Source of the DNA: Parasphingorhabdus litoris DSM 22379
Lineage (GTDB): Bacteria > Pseudomonadota > Alphaproteobacteria > Sphingomonadales > Sphingomonadaceae
Direction of reading: 5' to 3'
Assembly (NCBI RefSeq): GCF_020906275.1
Contig: NZ_CP086727.1
Location: 1,488,001 to 1,552,000, forward strand
DNA length: 64,000 bases
Every line of letters starts with the position of its first letter. Position 1 is the first letter of the stretch. A program made the position numbers and the translations under genes. Positions 34,444 through 43,682 of this stretch are shown piece after piece. The notes under the pieces are model-generated. The model saw nothing but the letters and a program-made list of their open reading frames with translations, ran no database searches and was not told the DNA's origin.

Positions 34444-35136
34444 ATGAAGAAGAGTAAAAAACTATTGATGATGTCGGCCATGGCCGTTGCAGCATCTGCA
34501 CTGTCAGCGACTTCGGTATCGGCTGAAGTGCTGATTTTCAATGCGAGCAACTATACCGCTGGCGCGAACAAACATGGTCTGTGGACGAATAACACGAATG
34601 TCGGCGCCGATCGCTTTTATGCTTTCCAGCCCGGCACCATATTCACTGTTGATACGGACACCGGTACGGGTTCGCTCGTTGGAACCGCAATCAACGGTTC
34701 TAACAACGTCGCCAATATCGACCTGAGACTGGGCGGCTTTCTGGAAACAACGCTAGGCTCAGCCTTTACTTATAAAAAGGAAGGCGGATTGGCTTATGAT
34801 CCGGTAACGGACACACAGGATGTCGACTTTTTCACGACGGCTAGCGGAACCATTTCCATAGACGGCTATTCCTATATGCTGCGTTCCAATCCTTTCGCAG
34901 GCGGTCATGCTTTCCAATATGGTATTGGTGCTAACGCCAAAAATAGCGCTTTTGGCGGATCATCTTGGTTGCTTGTTGAGGGCGAAAATGGTGAGCGGCC
35001 ACGGCATTGGGATGTGAACTTCAATCTGGCGGCTGTGCCGGAGCCTGCAACTTGGGCTTTCATGATCTTTGGTTTCGGTGCTGTTGGTGGTGCATTGCGC
35101 CGCAAGAAGAACCGGCAGACGGTAAGCTTCGCCTAA
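34444..35136 (+). CDS. PEPxxWA-CTERM sorting-domain protein
   Basis: A 230-residue exported protein: signal peptide (about 1-28, ending Val-Ser-Ala), a beta-rich extracellular-type domain rich in Asn, Thr and Gly, and a C-terminal PEPxxWA-CTERM signal (PEPATWAFMIFGFGAVGGAL then Arg-Arg-Lys-Lys). Such tails are recognised by exosortase/PEP-CTERM systems typical of sphingomonads and lead to processing at the envelope. No exosortase is in the window. The function of the mature domain is unknown. ATG 34444 has GGGGG five bases upstream; the 38-residue extension from 34330 has no such site. A strong terminator follows. Confidence 0.9.
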   Translation: MKKSKKLLMMSAMAVAASALSATSVSAEVLIFNASNYTAGANKHGLWTNNTNVGADRFYAFQPGTIFTVDTDTGTGSLVGTAINGSNNVANIDLRLGGFLETTLGSAFTYKKEGGLAYDPVTDTQDVDFFTTASGTISIDGYSYMLRSNPFAGGHAFQYGIGANAKNSAFGGSSWLLVEGENGERPRHWDVNFNLAAVPEPATWAFMIFGFGAVGGALRRKKNRQTVSFA

Positions 35137-35156
35137 TCAACATAGCGGACACAAAT

Positions 35157-35192
35157 AAAAGGGGCGGGATAGCATTGCTTCCCGCCCCTTTT
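35157..35192. terminator. Bidirectional terminator between PEP-CTERM gene and thiolase
   Basis: AAAAGGGGCGGGA (35157-35169) pairs perfectly with TCCCGCCCCTTTT (35180-35192), a 13-base stem with a ten-base loop. T runs lie on both strands, so it can end the plus-strand PEP-CTERM gene and the minus-strand thiolase gene. Confidence 0.92.
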
Positions 35193-35212
35193 GTTTTGAA
35201 GTTCGAAGGCGC

Positions 35213-36403
35213 TTAGTCAGCAAGTTCAACCGCTACCGCTGTTGCTTCGCCACCGCCGATGCACAGAGCAGCAACGCCTTTCTTAAGCCCTTGTTTCTTT
35301 AACGCAGCGATGAGCGTGACCATGATCCGTGCACCGCTGGCACCAATGGGATGGCCAAGCGCCGTGGCTCCGCCATTTACATTCAATTTGTCGCGCGAGA
35401 TGCCGATATCTTGCATGGCGAACATGGCGACGCAGGCAAAGGCTTCATTTACTTCCCACAGGTCGACATCCGCGACGTCCCATCCAGCCTTTTCAAGAAC
35501 CTTTTGGATCGCCGAAACCGGAGCCGTGGTAAACTTGGCTGGAGCATGCGCATGAGCGGCATGGGCGACAATATTTGCAACGGGTTTCAGGCCTTTGGCT
35601 TCGGCAACACTTGCCCGCGCCAATACCATTGCCGCAGCACCGTCAGATATGGATGATGCGTTTGCCGCCGTGATCGTGCCGTCTTTTGCAAATGCCGGGC
35701 GCAGTTGCGGAATTTTGTCGGGATTACCTTTGAGCGGCTGCTCGTCTTTATCAACCGTCACGCTGCCTTTGCGGGTCTTTACCTCGACGGCAACCACTTC
35801 ATCGTCAAAAGCATCGCCCTCGACAGCAGTCTTGGCACGGGCAAGCGATTCAATCGCATATTCATCCTGAGCCTCGCGGGTTAGCTGATATTCGCCGGCT
35901 GTTTCCTCGGCAAAACTGCCCATTGCTCGGCCCTTGTCATAAGCATCCTCCAATCCATCAAGGAACATATGATCCATTGCCTGCGCATGGCCCAATCGCG
36001 CACCGCCGCGCATTTTCGGTAAAAGATAAGGGGCATTGGTCATGCTTTCCATTCCGCCGGTAACGATAATGTCCACTGATCCTGCCGCCAGTGCCTCAGC
36101 GCCCATGATGGCAGTCTGCATACCGGACCCACACATTTTGTTGACAGTCGTGGCTTCTACCGATTCCGGTAGTCCGCCCAGGATGGCTGCTTGGCGAGCC
36201 GGAGCCTGGCCTTGGCCTGCGGATAAAACATTACCCATGTAAATGCGCTCTACATCCGCGCCATTAATGCCAGCGCGTTCGACCGCAGCCCGAACGGCAA
36301 CCGCTCCCAGATCCGGGGCAGCTACATCACTCAACACGCCTTGCATGCCGCCCATAGGTGTGCGGGCGTAGGACAAAATGACAACCGGATCGACTTGAGA
36401 CAT
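35213..36403 (-). CDS. Acetyl-CoA C-acetyltransferase (thiolase)
   Basis: A 396-residue thiolase. The nucleophile cysteine is in VNKMCGSGMQT (about residue 90), the catalytic His in GGATALGHPIGASGARI, and the second Cys in ALCIGGGEATA, all in their usual spacing. It condenses two acetyl-CoA to acetoacetyl-CoA or splits beta-ketoacyl-CoA. The closest resemblance is to biosynthetic-type acetyl-CoA acetyltransferases (AtoB/PhaA), but the chain-length preference cannot be told. No fad or pha genes adjoin. The start ATG 36403 follows AAAGG. Confidence 0.93.
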   Translation of the reverse strand: MSQVDPVVILSYARTPMGGMQGVLSDVAAPDLGAVAVRAAVERAGINGADVERIYMGNVLSAGQGQAPARQAAILGGLPESVEATTVNKMCGSGMQTAIMGAEALAAGSVDIIVTGGMESMTNAPYLLPKMRGGARLGHAQAMDHMFLDGLEDAYDKGRAMGSFAEETAGEYQLTREAQDEYAIESLARAKTAVEGDAFDDEVVAVEVKTRKGSVTVDKDEQPLKGNPDKIPQLRPAFAKDGTITAANASSISDGAAAMVLARASVAEAKGLKPVANIVAHAAHAHAPAKFTTAPVSAIQKVLEKAGWDVADVDLWEVNEAFACVAMFAMQDIGISRDKLNVNGGATALGHPIGASGARIMVTLIAALKKQGLKKGVAALCIGGGEATAVAVELAD

Positions 36404-36553
36404 GTAGGCTACCTTTCAAAAGATGATCGCCGCTGTTACGGCAGATTCGAATTGGTCACCACATAGGAGCGAAGCAGCGGTTTTTCAATCGCAGCATTGA
36501 ACTACCGGCTCTGCCATGCCAATCGTGCATCCCGCGATTTATCGGAGCCGACA

Positions 36554-37315
36554 GTGCCAGTATTTGCCATTCCAATAGCTGGAACCTTGGTTGGTTTGAT
36601 AATTGGCAGTTTTCTGGCGACTATAGTCATCAGGTGGCCACAAGGACAGTCCGTCATAGCAGGACGTTCACGCTGTGACCAATGCGAACAGACCATTAGT
36701 GCAATCGATCTGATCCCGGTTTTCAGCTATGTCGTGCGGCGAGGAAAATGTGCATCCTGCGGTGCTCCGATAAAATCTGATCATCTTGTGATTGAACTGT
36801 GTGCCGGTTTGATTGGAGGTTTGGCGTTGTACGTTGATCCTGGGTTGGGCGGGCTGTTTGGAGCTATTTTTGGCTGGTTGTTGCTGACCTTGGCGGCTCT
36901 TGATGCTCAGCATCATTGGTTGCCTGACCGGCTCACGATATTGCTGGCACTCAGCGGATTGACAGCATCATTTCTAGGCAATGAATCCGATTTCTTGAAC
37001 CGCCTGATTGGTGGCATTATCGGCTTTGGGACGCTTCTTTTGGTGCGTTTGATTTATCGAAAATTGCGCAACAAGGAGGGGCTTGGGGGCGGTGACCCCA
37101 AGCTATTGGGTGCAATTGGATGCTGGCTTGGTTGGTCTGCACTACCTTTCGTTTTGCTGGGTGCAGGTCTTGTGGGATTGCTGGCGGCCATGACAATGCA
37201 TATGCGGGGGCAGGAGGTAACCCCGAATACAGCACTGCCTTTAGGCAGTTTTATGGCCGTTTCCGCCTTTCCATTGTGGATTGTGCAAACGATGGTTGAT
37301 ACAAATCTATTCTAA
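36554..37315 (+). CDS. Type IV prepilin peptidase (A24 family)
   Basis: This inner-membrane aspartic protease cleaves and N-methylates type IV pilin or type II secretion pseudopilin precursors. Present are the N-terminal GSFLATIVIRWPQG segment, two CxxC pairs (CDQC and CASC) of the zinc-binding methylase domain, the first catalytic Asp in LAALDAQHHWLPD, and the second in GLGGGDPKLLGAIG. About eight membrane helices follow. The start is probably GTG 36554, six bases after GGAG; the TTG at 36497 has no such support. No pilin or secretion genes lie nearby, so it serves a distant system. Confidence 0.9.
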   Translation: MPVFAIPIAGTLVGLIIGSFLATIVIRWPQGQSVIAGRSRCDQCEQTISAIDLIPVFSYVVRRGKCASCGAPIKSDHLVIELCAGLIGGLALYVDPGLGGLFGAIFGWLLLTLAALDAQHHWLPDRLTILLALSGLTASFLGNESDFLNRLIGGIIGFGTLLLVRLIYRKLRNKEGLGGGDPKLLGAIGCWLGWSALPFVLLGAGLVGLLAAMTMHMRGQEVTPNTALPLGSFMAVSAFPLWIVQTMVDTNLF

Positions 37316-37409
37316 ACAATCAGACTGCATAAAGGTGGTTGCCAGCGCAAATTGTCTCCGCTAACAGGGCGTCGATTTTGCAAAAGCCAGTCTACGGCAT
37401 TGCTGATTA

Positions 37410-37494
37410 GCCCCTGTGGTGGAATTGGTAGACGCGCTGCACTCAAAATGCAGTTCCGCAAGGAGTGCCCGTTCGAGTCGGGCCAGGGGCACCA
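37410..37494 (+). tRNA. tRNA-Leu (anticodon CAA)
   Basis: GCCCCTG (37410-37416) pairs with CAGGGGC (37484-37490), followed by A and an encoded CCA. The anticodon stem CTGCA/TGCAG encloses CTCAAAA, so the anticodon is CAA, reading UUG. A long variable arm, as in leucine tRNAs, and a GTTCGAGTC T-loop are present. Confidence 0.95.
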
Positions 37495-37686
37495 TTTTCG
37501 ACATTCTCGACACATCTGTTGCCTGGTTGCAACGCTTTGGCCGTTTCTGTGGCAATAATAATAGTTACTCTACTGTAAAGCATGAGTTGCTGTGGACTAA
37601 TGCGATCGTTTCTATCAATGCGGGCAATAGTTGGAGGGTAGATCTGGATAACCGGATTTCCACACTAAAAGTTTTCAGGAGTAAAT

Positions 37687-40245
37687 ATGAAAATCTCTAA
37701 GTTTTTGACCGCCACCGCATTGGGCGGCTTGATTTCAACTGTGCCTGCATATGCCCAGAACGTACAGGATGAAGACAGCGTTGAAGATAATGTCATCATT
37801 GTGACCGCCACCAAGCGGGAACAGACGCTGCAAGAAATTCCAATTTCGGTTTCAGTGACAACTGGTGAAACACTTGAGGCTGCACAGATCCGTGACGTTC
37901 TTGATCTTCAGACGGTGACTCCTTCGCTGCGGGTCAGCCAGCTCCAGACCTCTTCAGCATCGACTTTCATCATTCGTGGTTTCGGTAATGGCGACAATAA
38001 CTTCGGCATTGAACCATCCGTTGGTGTCTTTATCGACGGTGTATTCCGTTCACGCTCCGCTGCTGCTTTGTCAGATCTTCCAAACGTCCAACGCATTGAA
38101 GTTCTGAATGGCCCACAATCAACGCTTTTCGGTAAAAACGCATCCGCTGGTGTTATTTCAGTTATCACTCGTGAACCACAATTTGAATTCGGCGGTGCAG
38201 TCGAGGCCAGCTACGGTAACTTCAATTCGGTCGTAATCAAAGGTGACATTACCGGTCCGATTACAGAGAATATCGCATTTTCTGTTGACGGCAGCTACAA
38301 CCGCCGTGACGGATACTCCACCATCGTTAATCTTGATGAAGAGCAGAATGATCGCAACCGTTGGTCTGCACGTGGACAATTGTTGATTGAGGCAACTCCG
38401 GATTTGCGTATTCGCGCAATTGCAGATTACTCGCGTATCGACGAGGTTTGCTGTCAGGTGGCCACGGTTGTTTCTGGGCCAGTTACCGGCGCGATCAACG
38501 CCGTGGGCGGACAGCTAAACACAGATTTCTTTAGTGACGAAGCGTTTCTAAACTTTGTTCCAACCAACGAAGTCGACAATTACGGCGGTTCGATACAAGT
38601 CGATTGGGACACTGGCCCGATCTCAGTTACGTCGATCACATCTTATCGTGAACTGAAGAACTTCTTCCTGTCAGATATTGATTACACCAGTGCTTCGCTC
38701 GCGACCGAAACGCGTGATCAGGATGTCGAAACCTTCACTCAGGAAATCCGGATTACTTCCGATTTCGACGGTCCGATCAACTTCCTGCTTGGTGGTTACT
38801 ATTTTGATGAGTCCATCTCGCAAGACAGTGCGATTCAAAACGGCAGCGATATTCGTGACGTGTTTGAAATTCTCGCTGGCGGCAATCCAGCCGATGTGCT
38901 GGCTGGCCTGCCATCCGTGTTCAACGGAGTAGAAGCTGGCCTCGGCTTGCCACAAGAAAGCATCTTCAATACGCCTCTTCTAACTTCTGAACAGTTCAGC
39001 ATGGACAACACATCTTGGTCGATCTTCGGTACGGTTGATTTCGAACCGATTGACGGGCTCGTGTTCACTGGCGGATTCAACTATACAGATGACTCAAAAG
39101 ACTTTGCGCTAGCGCAGCAGTCTTTCGACCCGCTCGGTCAAGTCAATCTGGTTGATGCTTTCATTACGGGGGCAACTGGCGGTGCGGTCACAACACGTGA
39201 CCAATTTCAGGCACTACCGGCTGCTAACCAAGCAGCTCTGCTCGCAGCGGCCACCGATCCAAATGTAAACATGCTGCTTCCTCTTGCAGGCTTCCAGTTC
39301 CAACCACCATTTTTGACCATTCCAAACGCTGTTGAAGATGGCAAGACAAACGACGACAAGTTCACCTATTTGTTGCGCGCTTCTTATGAGATATCACCTG
39401 AAGTGAACGTCTATGCGAGCTATGCAACCGGCTTCAAGGCGAGCTCGATCAACCTGTCACGAGATAGCCGTCCTTCGAATACGGACTTTATCGCCGGGCC
39501 CGGTGGATCAACCTTTGCCGCTCCCTCATCGCCAATTCTGGATGCTGGTCTCGCCGTGCCCAATTTGGTTACAGGTTCGCGCTTTGCTGGGCCAGAGGAA
39601 GCGGAAGTCTATGAAATTGGTTTGAAGGCACAATGGCCTGGACTTGGCATCAATCTGGCATTGTTTGACCAGACGATTGAAGGTTTCCAGAGCTTTGCTT
39701 TCACCGGAACAGGTTTTGCACTGCGTAATGCAGGTGAGCAATCAGTCCAAGGTTTTGAGCTGGATGTGAACATCCAACCAACCGACGGACTGGTCTTCAC
39801 GTTCGCGGCGACTCATCTTGATCCGGTTTTCGATGATTTTCCAGGCAGCGTTCTTGGCGATCTTACCGGTGAGCGTCCAGGTGGGATTCCGGCATGGAGC
39901 ATTGCGACTTCTGCGACTTACACGCATGAATTCGGCGCGTCGGGCAATCGTCTTATCACGCGCGTGGATTTCAACCACGAGAGCAATACTGACATCAATA
40001 ACGGACTGCCAGAATTCAACACCAACGTTGGCAATACCGAGATCTTCCGTCGCGAAGTTAATCTCGTGAATGCGTCGATGACGCTTGCACTCGAAAATGG
40101 TCTTGAAGTTGGCATCTATGGCCGTAACCTACTCGACGACCGATATATTGCGACTGTATTCGACGGTGTTGCGCAATCGGGGACGGTTTCCGGTTACCCC
40201 AGCGCACCACGCACATATGGCGGTGTCGTTCGCTTCAAGTTCTAA
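37687..40245 (+). CDS. TonB-dependent outer-membrane receptor 1
   Basis: An 852-residue outer-membrane receptor. Signal peptide about 1-23 (ending Ala-Tyr-Ala), then an acidic stretch and the N-terminal EDNVIIVTATKREQTLQEIPIS typical of sphingomonad receptors of the FyuA/OMR class. The plug domain has FIIRGFGNGDNN, SVGVFIDGVF and QRIEVLNGPQSTLFGKNASAGVISVIT. The barrel ends with an aromatic residue (VVRFKF). The ligand is unknown. AGGAG lies five bases before ATG 37687. It precedes a second receptor, with a terminator between. No FecR, tryptophan halogenase or glycoside hydrolase gene is adjacent to hint at a substrate. Confidence 0.93.
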   Translation: MKISKFLTATALGGLISTVPAYAQNVQDEDSVEDNVIIVTATKREQTLQEIPISVSVTTGETLEAAQIRDVLDLQTVTPSLRVSQLQTSSASTFIIRGFGNGDNNFGIEPSVGVFIDGVFRSRSAAALSDLPNVQRIEVLNGPQSTLFGKNASAGVISVITREPQFEFGGAVEASYGNFNSVVIKGDITGPITENIAFSVDGSYNRRDGYSTIVNLDEEQNDRNRWSARGQLLIEATPDLRIRAIADYSRIDEVCCQVATVVSGPVTGAINAVGGQLNTDFFSDEAFLNFVPTNEVDNYGGSIQVDWDTGPISVTSITSYRELKNFFLSDIDYTSASLATETRDQDVETFTQEIRITSDFDGPINFLLGGYYFDESISQDSAIQNGSDIRDVFEILAGGNPADVLAGLPSVFNGVEAGLGLPQESIFNTPLLTSEQFSMDNTSWSIFGTVDFEPIDGLVFTGGFNYTDDSKDFALAQQSFDPLGQVNLVDAFITGATGGAVTTRDQFQALPAANQAALLAAATDPNVNMLLPLAGFQFQPPFLTIPNAVEDGKTNDDKFTYLLRASYEISPEVNVYASYATGFKASSINLSRDSRPSNTDFIAGPGGSTFAAPSSPILDAGLAVPNLVTGSRFAGPEEAEVYEIGLKAQWPGLGINLALFDQTIEGFQSFAFTGTGFALRNAGEQSVQGFELDVNIQPTDGLVFTFAATHLDPVFDDFPGSVLGDLTGERPGGIPAWSIATSATYTHEFGASGNRLITRVDFNHESNTDINNGLPEFNTNVGNTEIFRREVNLVNASMTLALENGLEVGIYGRNLLDDRYIATVFDGVAQSGTVSGYPSAPRTYGGVVRFKF

Positions 40246-40272
40246 ACGAAGCTTAGTTCGTCTTAAAATTGA

Positions 40273-40302
40273 GCCCTGTCAGGAAACTGGCAGGGCTTTT
40301 TT
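40273..40302 (+). terminator. Terminator after receptor 1
   Basis: GCCCTGTCAG (40273-40282) pairs with CTGGCAGGGC (40287-40296) over ten pairs around a GAAA tetraloop, followed by TTTTTT. The form is nearly identical to the terminator after receptor 2. Confidence 0.92.
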
Positions 40303-40475
40303 AATGTTTGTTTCCAATCGATTTCAGTAACAAAGGTGCAAAAATGTAACGCACTGGTGCATTTTTTTAATTTCCATCTGGACTTAATCGATCGATTAGT
40401 TGAAGATCAGGGCATCTGGGGGGATGAGCAAAAGCTACACTCTCCAGAAGAATAGTTCGGGATTGGGAGAGAAAG

Positions 40476-43343
40476 ATGCGTAAATCGCTACTATTAGCCG
40501 CCACAGCTATATCTGCTGTGGCTTCACCAGCATGGGCACAGGTTGAAGACGATGTTGATGATAACGTCATCATCGTGACTGCGCAGCGTCAGGCACAAAG
40601 CCTTCAGGAAGTGCCGATTGCCGTTTCGGCTTTTGACGCGCAAGCCTTGGAAGCACAGCAGATTGAGAATGCCTCAGATTTGCAACTCACGCTACCCAAC
40701 GTCTCTTTCACCAAAAGCAACTTTACCGCGTCGAGCTTCACTATCCGTGGGATTGGCGACCTTTGCGTTGGCGTGACTTGCGATTCTGCAACCGCCATTC
40801 ACTTGAACGATGCCCCGTTGTTCAATACGCGCTTGTTTGAAACCGAATATTTTGATCTGGAACGAGTCGAAGTTCTGCGTGGCCCTCAGGGCACTCTCTT
40901 CGGCCGTAATGCTACTTCGGGTGTGGTCAATGTGGTGACTGCTAAGCCGGAACTGGGTGAGTTTAAGGGTTCGGTAGAAGGCCAATTTGGTAACTTTGAA
41001 TCCTATCAAGTCAAAGCCATGGTCAACGTGCCTATTGGTGACAGTCTCGCTTTCCGTGCGGCTGGTTTTTACCAAAACCGTGATGGCTATACCAAGAACC
41101 TGTTTGACGATTCACGGATCGACGGCCGCGACATGTATGCGGTTCGCGGTTCAATTAAATGGGAACCAACACCTGATACCACTGTTGACCTCATGGCTTA
41201 TTATTTCCGCGAGGATGATGATCGTCTGCGTATTCAGAAGCAGCTTTGTCAACGGGATCCAACTGGCGTTCTGGGCTGTTTGAACAACCGCTTGGATTTC
41301 GACAAGAACAACACCAATGCCAACTTTACCGGTGTATTGGGATCGAGCGAATTTTTTGCGATTACTTTTGCAGGAACACCTCTTGCGGGATTGGCACCTA
41401 GCCTTGGTTTGAACAGTCTATATGGTCCAGACGGGCATGCGAATTTTGACGAGCCTGATAATGTTCGGGAAGTTCGAACCGATTTTACGCCAGAGTACTT
41501 TACTGATGAACTTCAGTTGCAGGCGCACATTGAGCATGACTTTGGACCGATCCAAGTATCGGTAACTGGTCTATATCAGGAAACGGCTGTTGATTCGCGA
41601 CAAGATTACAACCTGTCGATCCTCGGCCGTGATACTTATGTGACGGCATTGAATACGATCTCAGCGGTGCCTACTTTCGCTCCTGTTGCTGCTGCGATCA
41701 TCCCAAATGGACCCGCCGGCCAACTCTGCACATCTGATACCGACACAATCGGTTTGGGATCTTATGGTGGAAACCGGATTTGTGCTGATACGCCGATTTC
41801 ATTGGATCGTTCTAATCAGGACAACACCAGTTGGTCGATAGAAGGCATTGTTTCGAGTGACTTCGATGGGCCATTTAACTTCCTTCTTGGTGGTATCTAT
41901 GCCGAAAATAATCTGGGTCAAAATAGCTATTATGTGAACGCCTTCGCGATCGATTATATCGTTGGCGTATTGGGTGCAGCTAATGGCGGATTTTTGGCAA
42001 CACCATATTTCCGAAACAATACGCGGGAATTTGAGCTGGAATCCTATGGTATTTTCGGTGAAGTCTATTTTGATATCAGTGATGAATTGAAGTTCACGGG
42101 TGGTTTGCGCTACAATAATGATAAGAAATTTGTTGAGGCGCGCTCAACACTGGCGAGCTTCCTGGTCCCATTCGGACAAACAGCGGATGCCTTTGAATCT
42201 CCATTTGTCGGTCTGTTTGATGCTGACCCAGGTACACCTGGTAATCAGATCGTCCAACAACGCAACGTTGCTTTTGATGAGATCACCGGACGGGCTGTTC
42301 TGGATTGGCAGTTCACACCTGACAACTTGATCTATCTATCCTACTCGCGTGGCTACAAGTCTGGTGGTATCAACCCGCCACTGCAACCGATTTTTGCAGT
42401 ACCTGAATCCTTTGGATCAGAGCAAATTGATGCCTTCGAAATCGGTTCGAAAAACACTTTTGCGGGCGGCGCATTTCAACTTAATGCAACGGCTTTCTAC
42501 TATAAATACAAAGACTTGCAGCTTAGTCGGATTATCGCGCGAACGGCCGTCAACGACACTGTCGATGCGGATATCTATGGTGCGGAGATCGAAGCGATCG
42601 TCCGTCCTGATCCGGACTGGTTGATCAATATGGGCTTCAGTTATCTGAAATCCAAAGTTAAGGGTGACCAGTTCTTCAGCAATCCACGTGATCCAGGTGG
42701 CGGACGCGCGGATGCAGTGATCATCAAAGACATTACCAATGGCGCCAACTGTGCCGTAGTTCCAGGTACTGCAGGCAATGCGGCCGGCACAAATGCCTTT
42801 GTTAACGCGATTAACGGTGGACTTGGGCTGCAACCTACCACTGCTTTCCCAGCCGATGGCAATATCGCCTCAACTGGCGCATTTGGAATATGTTCTGCGC
42901 TTGAGGCGCAGGCAGCAGCCATAGGCGCTGGTTTTGATCCAGCCGGCATTCAAGTGCTTAGCCCAGGTGTTCAAGTCAACTTGCGTGGTAATGATTTGCC
43001 GCAGGCTCCGAACGTGAAGGTGTCTGCCGGTGTGCAATATACGCATAACTTTGACAGTGGCTGGACGCTCGTACCGCGCGTTGACATTGCCTATACGGGT
43101 GATCAGACGGGCAGTATCTTCAATGGTAATGTGAACAAGATTGAGGGCTTTACGCAGGCCAATGCATCGCTGCAATTGAACGGCAATGATGACAAGTGGT
43201 TCGTCCGGGCCTTTGTTCAGAATATCTTCAACAGCAACTCGATCACGGGTCAGTATTTGACCGATGCATCTTCGGGTCTGTTCACGAATATCTTCACGCT
43301 GGATCCTCGCCGCTATGGCATCGGAGCTGGCATCAAGTTCTAA
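40476..43343 (+). CDS. TonB-dependent outer-membrane receptor 2
   Basis: A 955-residue receptor, paralogous in its N-terminus to the preceding one (DDNVIIVTAQRQAQSLQEVPIAVSA). Signal peptide about 1-21; plug with FTIRGIGD, ERVEVLRGPQGTLFGRNATSGVVNVVTAKP; barrel ending GIGAGIKF. Unlike receptor 1, several pairs of cysteines occur: about residues 107/112 in the plug (LCVGVTC), then in QLCQRDPTGVLGC, QLCTSDTDTIGLGSYGGNRIC and a further pair in a late loop, suggesting disulfide-tied extracellular loops. The ligand is unknown. GGGAGAG lies five bases before ATG 40476. It has its own terminator. Confidence 0.93.
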   Translation: MRKSLLLAATAISAVASPAWAQVEDDVDDNVIIVTAQRQAQSLQEVPIAVSAFDAQALEAQQIENASDLQLTLPNVSFTKSNFTASSFTIRGIGDLCVGVTCDSATAIHLNDAPLFNTRLFETEYFDLERVEVLRGPQGTLFGRNATSGVVNVVTAKPELGEFKGSVEGQFGNFESYQVKAMVNVPIGDSLAFRAAGFYQNRDGYTKNLFDDSRIDGRDMYAVRGSIKWEPTPDTTVDLMAYYFREDDDRLRIQKQLCQRDPTGVLGCLNNRLDFDKNNTNANFTGVLGSSEFFAITFAGTPLAGLAPSLGLNSLYGPDGHANFDEPDNVREVRTDFTPEYFTDELQLQAHIEHDFGPIQVSVTGLYQETAVDSRQDYNLSILGRDTYVTALNTISAVPTFAPVAAAIIPNGPAGQLCTSDTDTIGLGSYGGNRICADTPISLDRSNQDNTSWSIEGIVSSDFDGPFNFLLGGIYAENNLGQNSYYVNAFAIDYIVGVLGAANGGFLATPYFRNNTREFELESYGIFGEVYFDISDELKFTGGLRYNNDKKFVEARSTLASFLVPFGQTADAFESPFVGLFDADPGTPGNQIVQQRNVAFDEITGRAVLDWQFTPDNLIYLSYSRGYKSGGINPPLQPIFAVPESFGSEQIDAFEIGSKNTFAGGAFQLNATAFYYKYKDLQLSRIIARTAVNDTVDADIYGAEIEAIVRPDPDWLINMGFSYLKSKVKGDQFFSNPRDPGGGRADAVIIKDITNGANCAVVPGTAGNAAGTNAFVNAINGGLGLQPTTAFPADGNIASTGAFGICSALEAQAAAIGAGFDPAGIQVLSPGVQVNLRGNDLPQAPNVKVSAGVQYTHNFDSGWTLVPRVDIAYTGDQTGSIFNGNVNKIEGFTQANASLQLNGNDDKWFVRAFVQNIFNSNSITGQYLTDASSGLFTNIFTLDPRRYGIGAGIKF

Positions 43344-43367
43344 AGAGATCGTCACGTGGGAAAATGG

Positions 43368-43396
43368 GCCCTGCCGGGAGACCGGCGGGGCTTTTT
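43368..43396 (+). terminator. Terminator after receptor 2
   Basis: GCCCTGCCGG (43368-43377) pairs with CCGGCGGGGC (43382-43391) over ten pairs around a GAGA tetraloop, followed by TTTTT. Confidence 0.92.
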
Positions 43397-43521
43397 GGTA
43401 GGGGTTGGGCAGGGGACTATCCTCAATCTGTCGAAGGATTTTGAGGTTCTGGATTGGGTAGCTCGTGAGGCTGTGGCGGCCGTTACTGTTATTTGCAGCC
43501 ACCCTTGCTTGCGCTGCGGGA

Positions 43522-43566
43522 TTTTTGCGTGCGTTCGTCCCCTGGACGAACTTTGGTCCGCAAAAA
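43522..43566. repeat. Two-layer palindrome touching the 3' end of tRNA-Thr
   Basis: An outer arm TTTTTGCG (43522-43529) pairs with CGCAAAAA (43559-43566), and inside it GTTCGTCC (43533-43540) pairs with GGACGAAC (43544-43551) around CCT. The palindrome ends exactly where the encoded CCA of tRNA-Thr begins on the minus strand. It may be a tRNA 3' trailer structure or terminator; on the minus strand five T directly follow CCA. Confidence 0.6.
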
Positions 43567-43642
43567 TGGTGCCGAATATCCGACTCGAACGGATGACCTA
43601 CCGCTTACAAGGCGGTTGCTCTACCAGCTGAGCTAATTCGGC
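43567..43642 (-). tRNA. tRNA-Thr (anticodon TGT)
   Basis: On the minus strand, GCCGAAT pairs with ATTCGGC, followed by A and an encoded CCA (43570-43567). The anticodon stem ACCGC/GCGGT encloses CTTGTAA, giving anticodon TGT for threonine. D-arm AGCTCAG and T-loop GTTCGAGTC are standard; length is 76 bases. Confidence 0.95.
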
Positions 43643-43682
43643 GCTGGTTTAATGACTCAGTCAAGAACGAGCGCTCTTTGCT

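Noticed and set aside
37578..37640. A 19-codon ATG frame upstream of receptor 1.
   Set aside because: No ribosome binding site, and the product looks random.
40334..40358. AAAAATG...CATTTTT inverted repeat between the two receptor genes.
   Set aside because: AT-rich seven-base stem and a large loop; a stronger terminator already lies at 40273.
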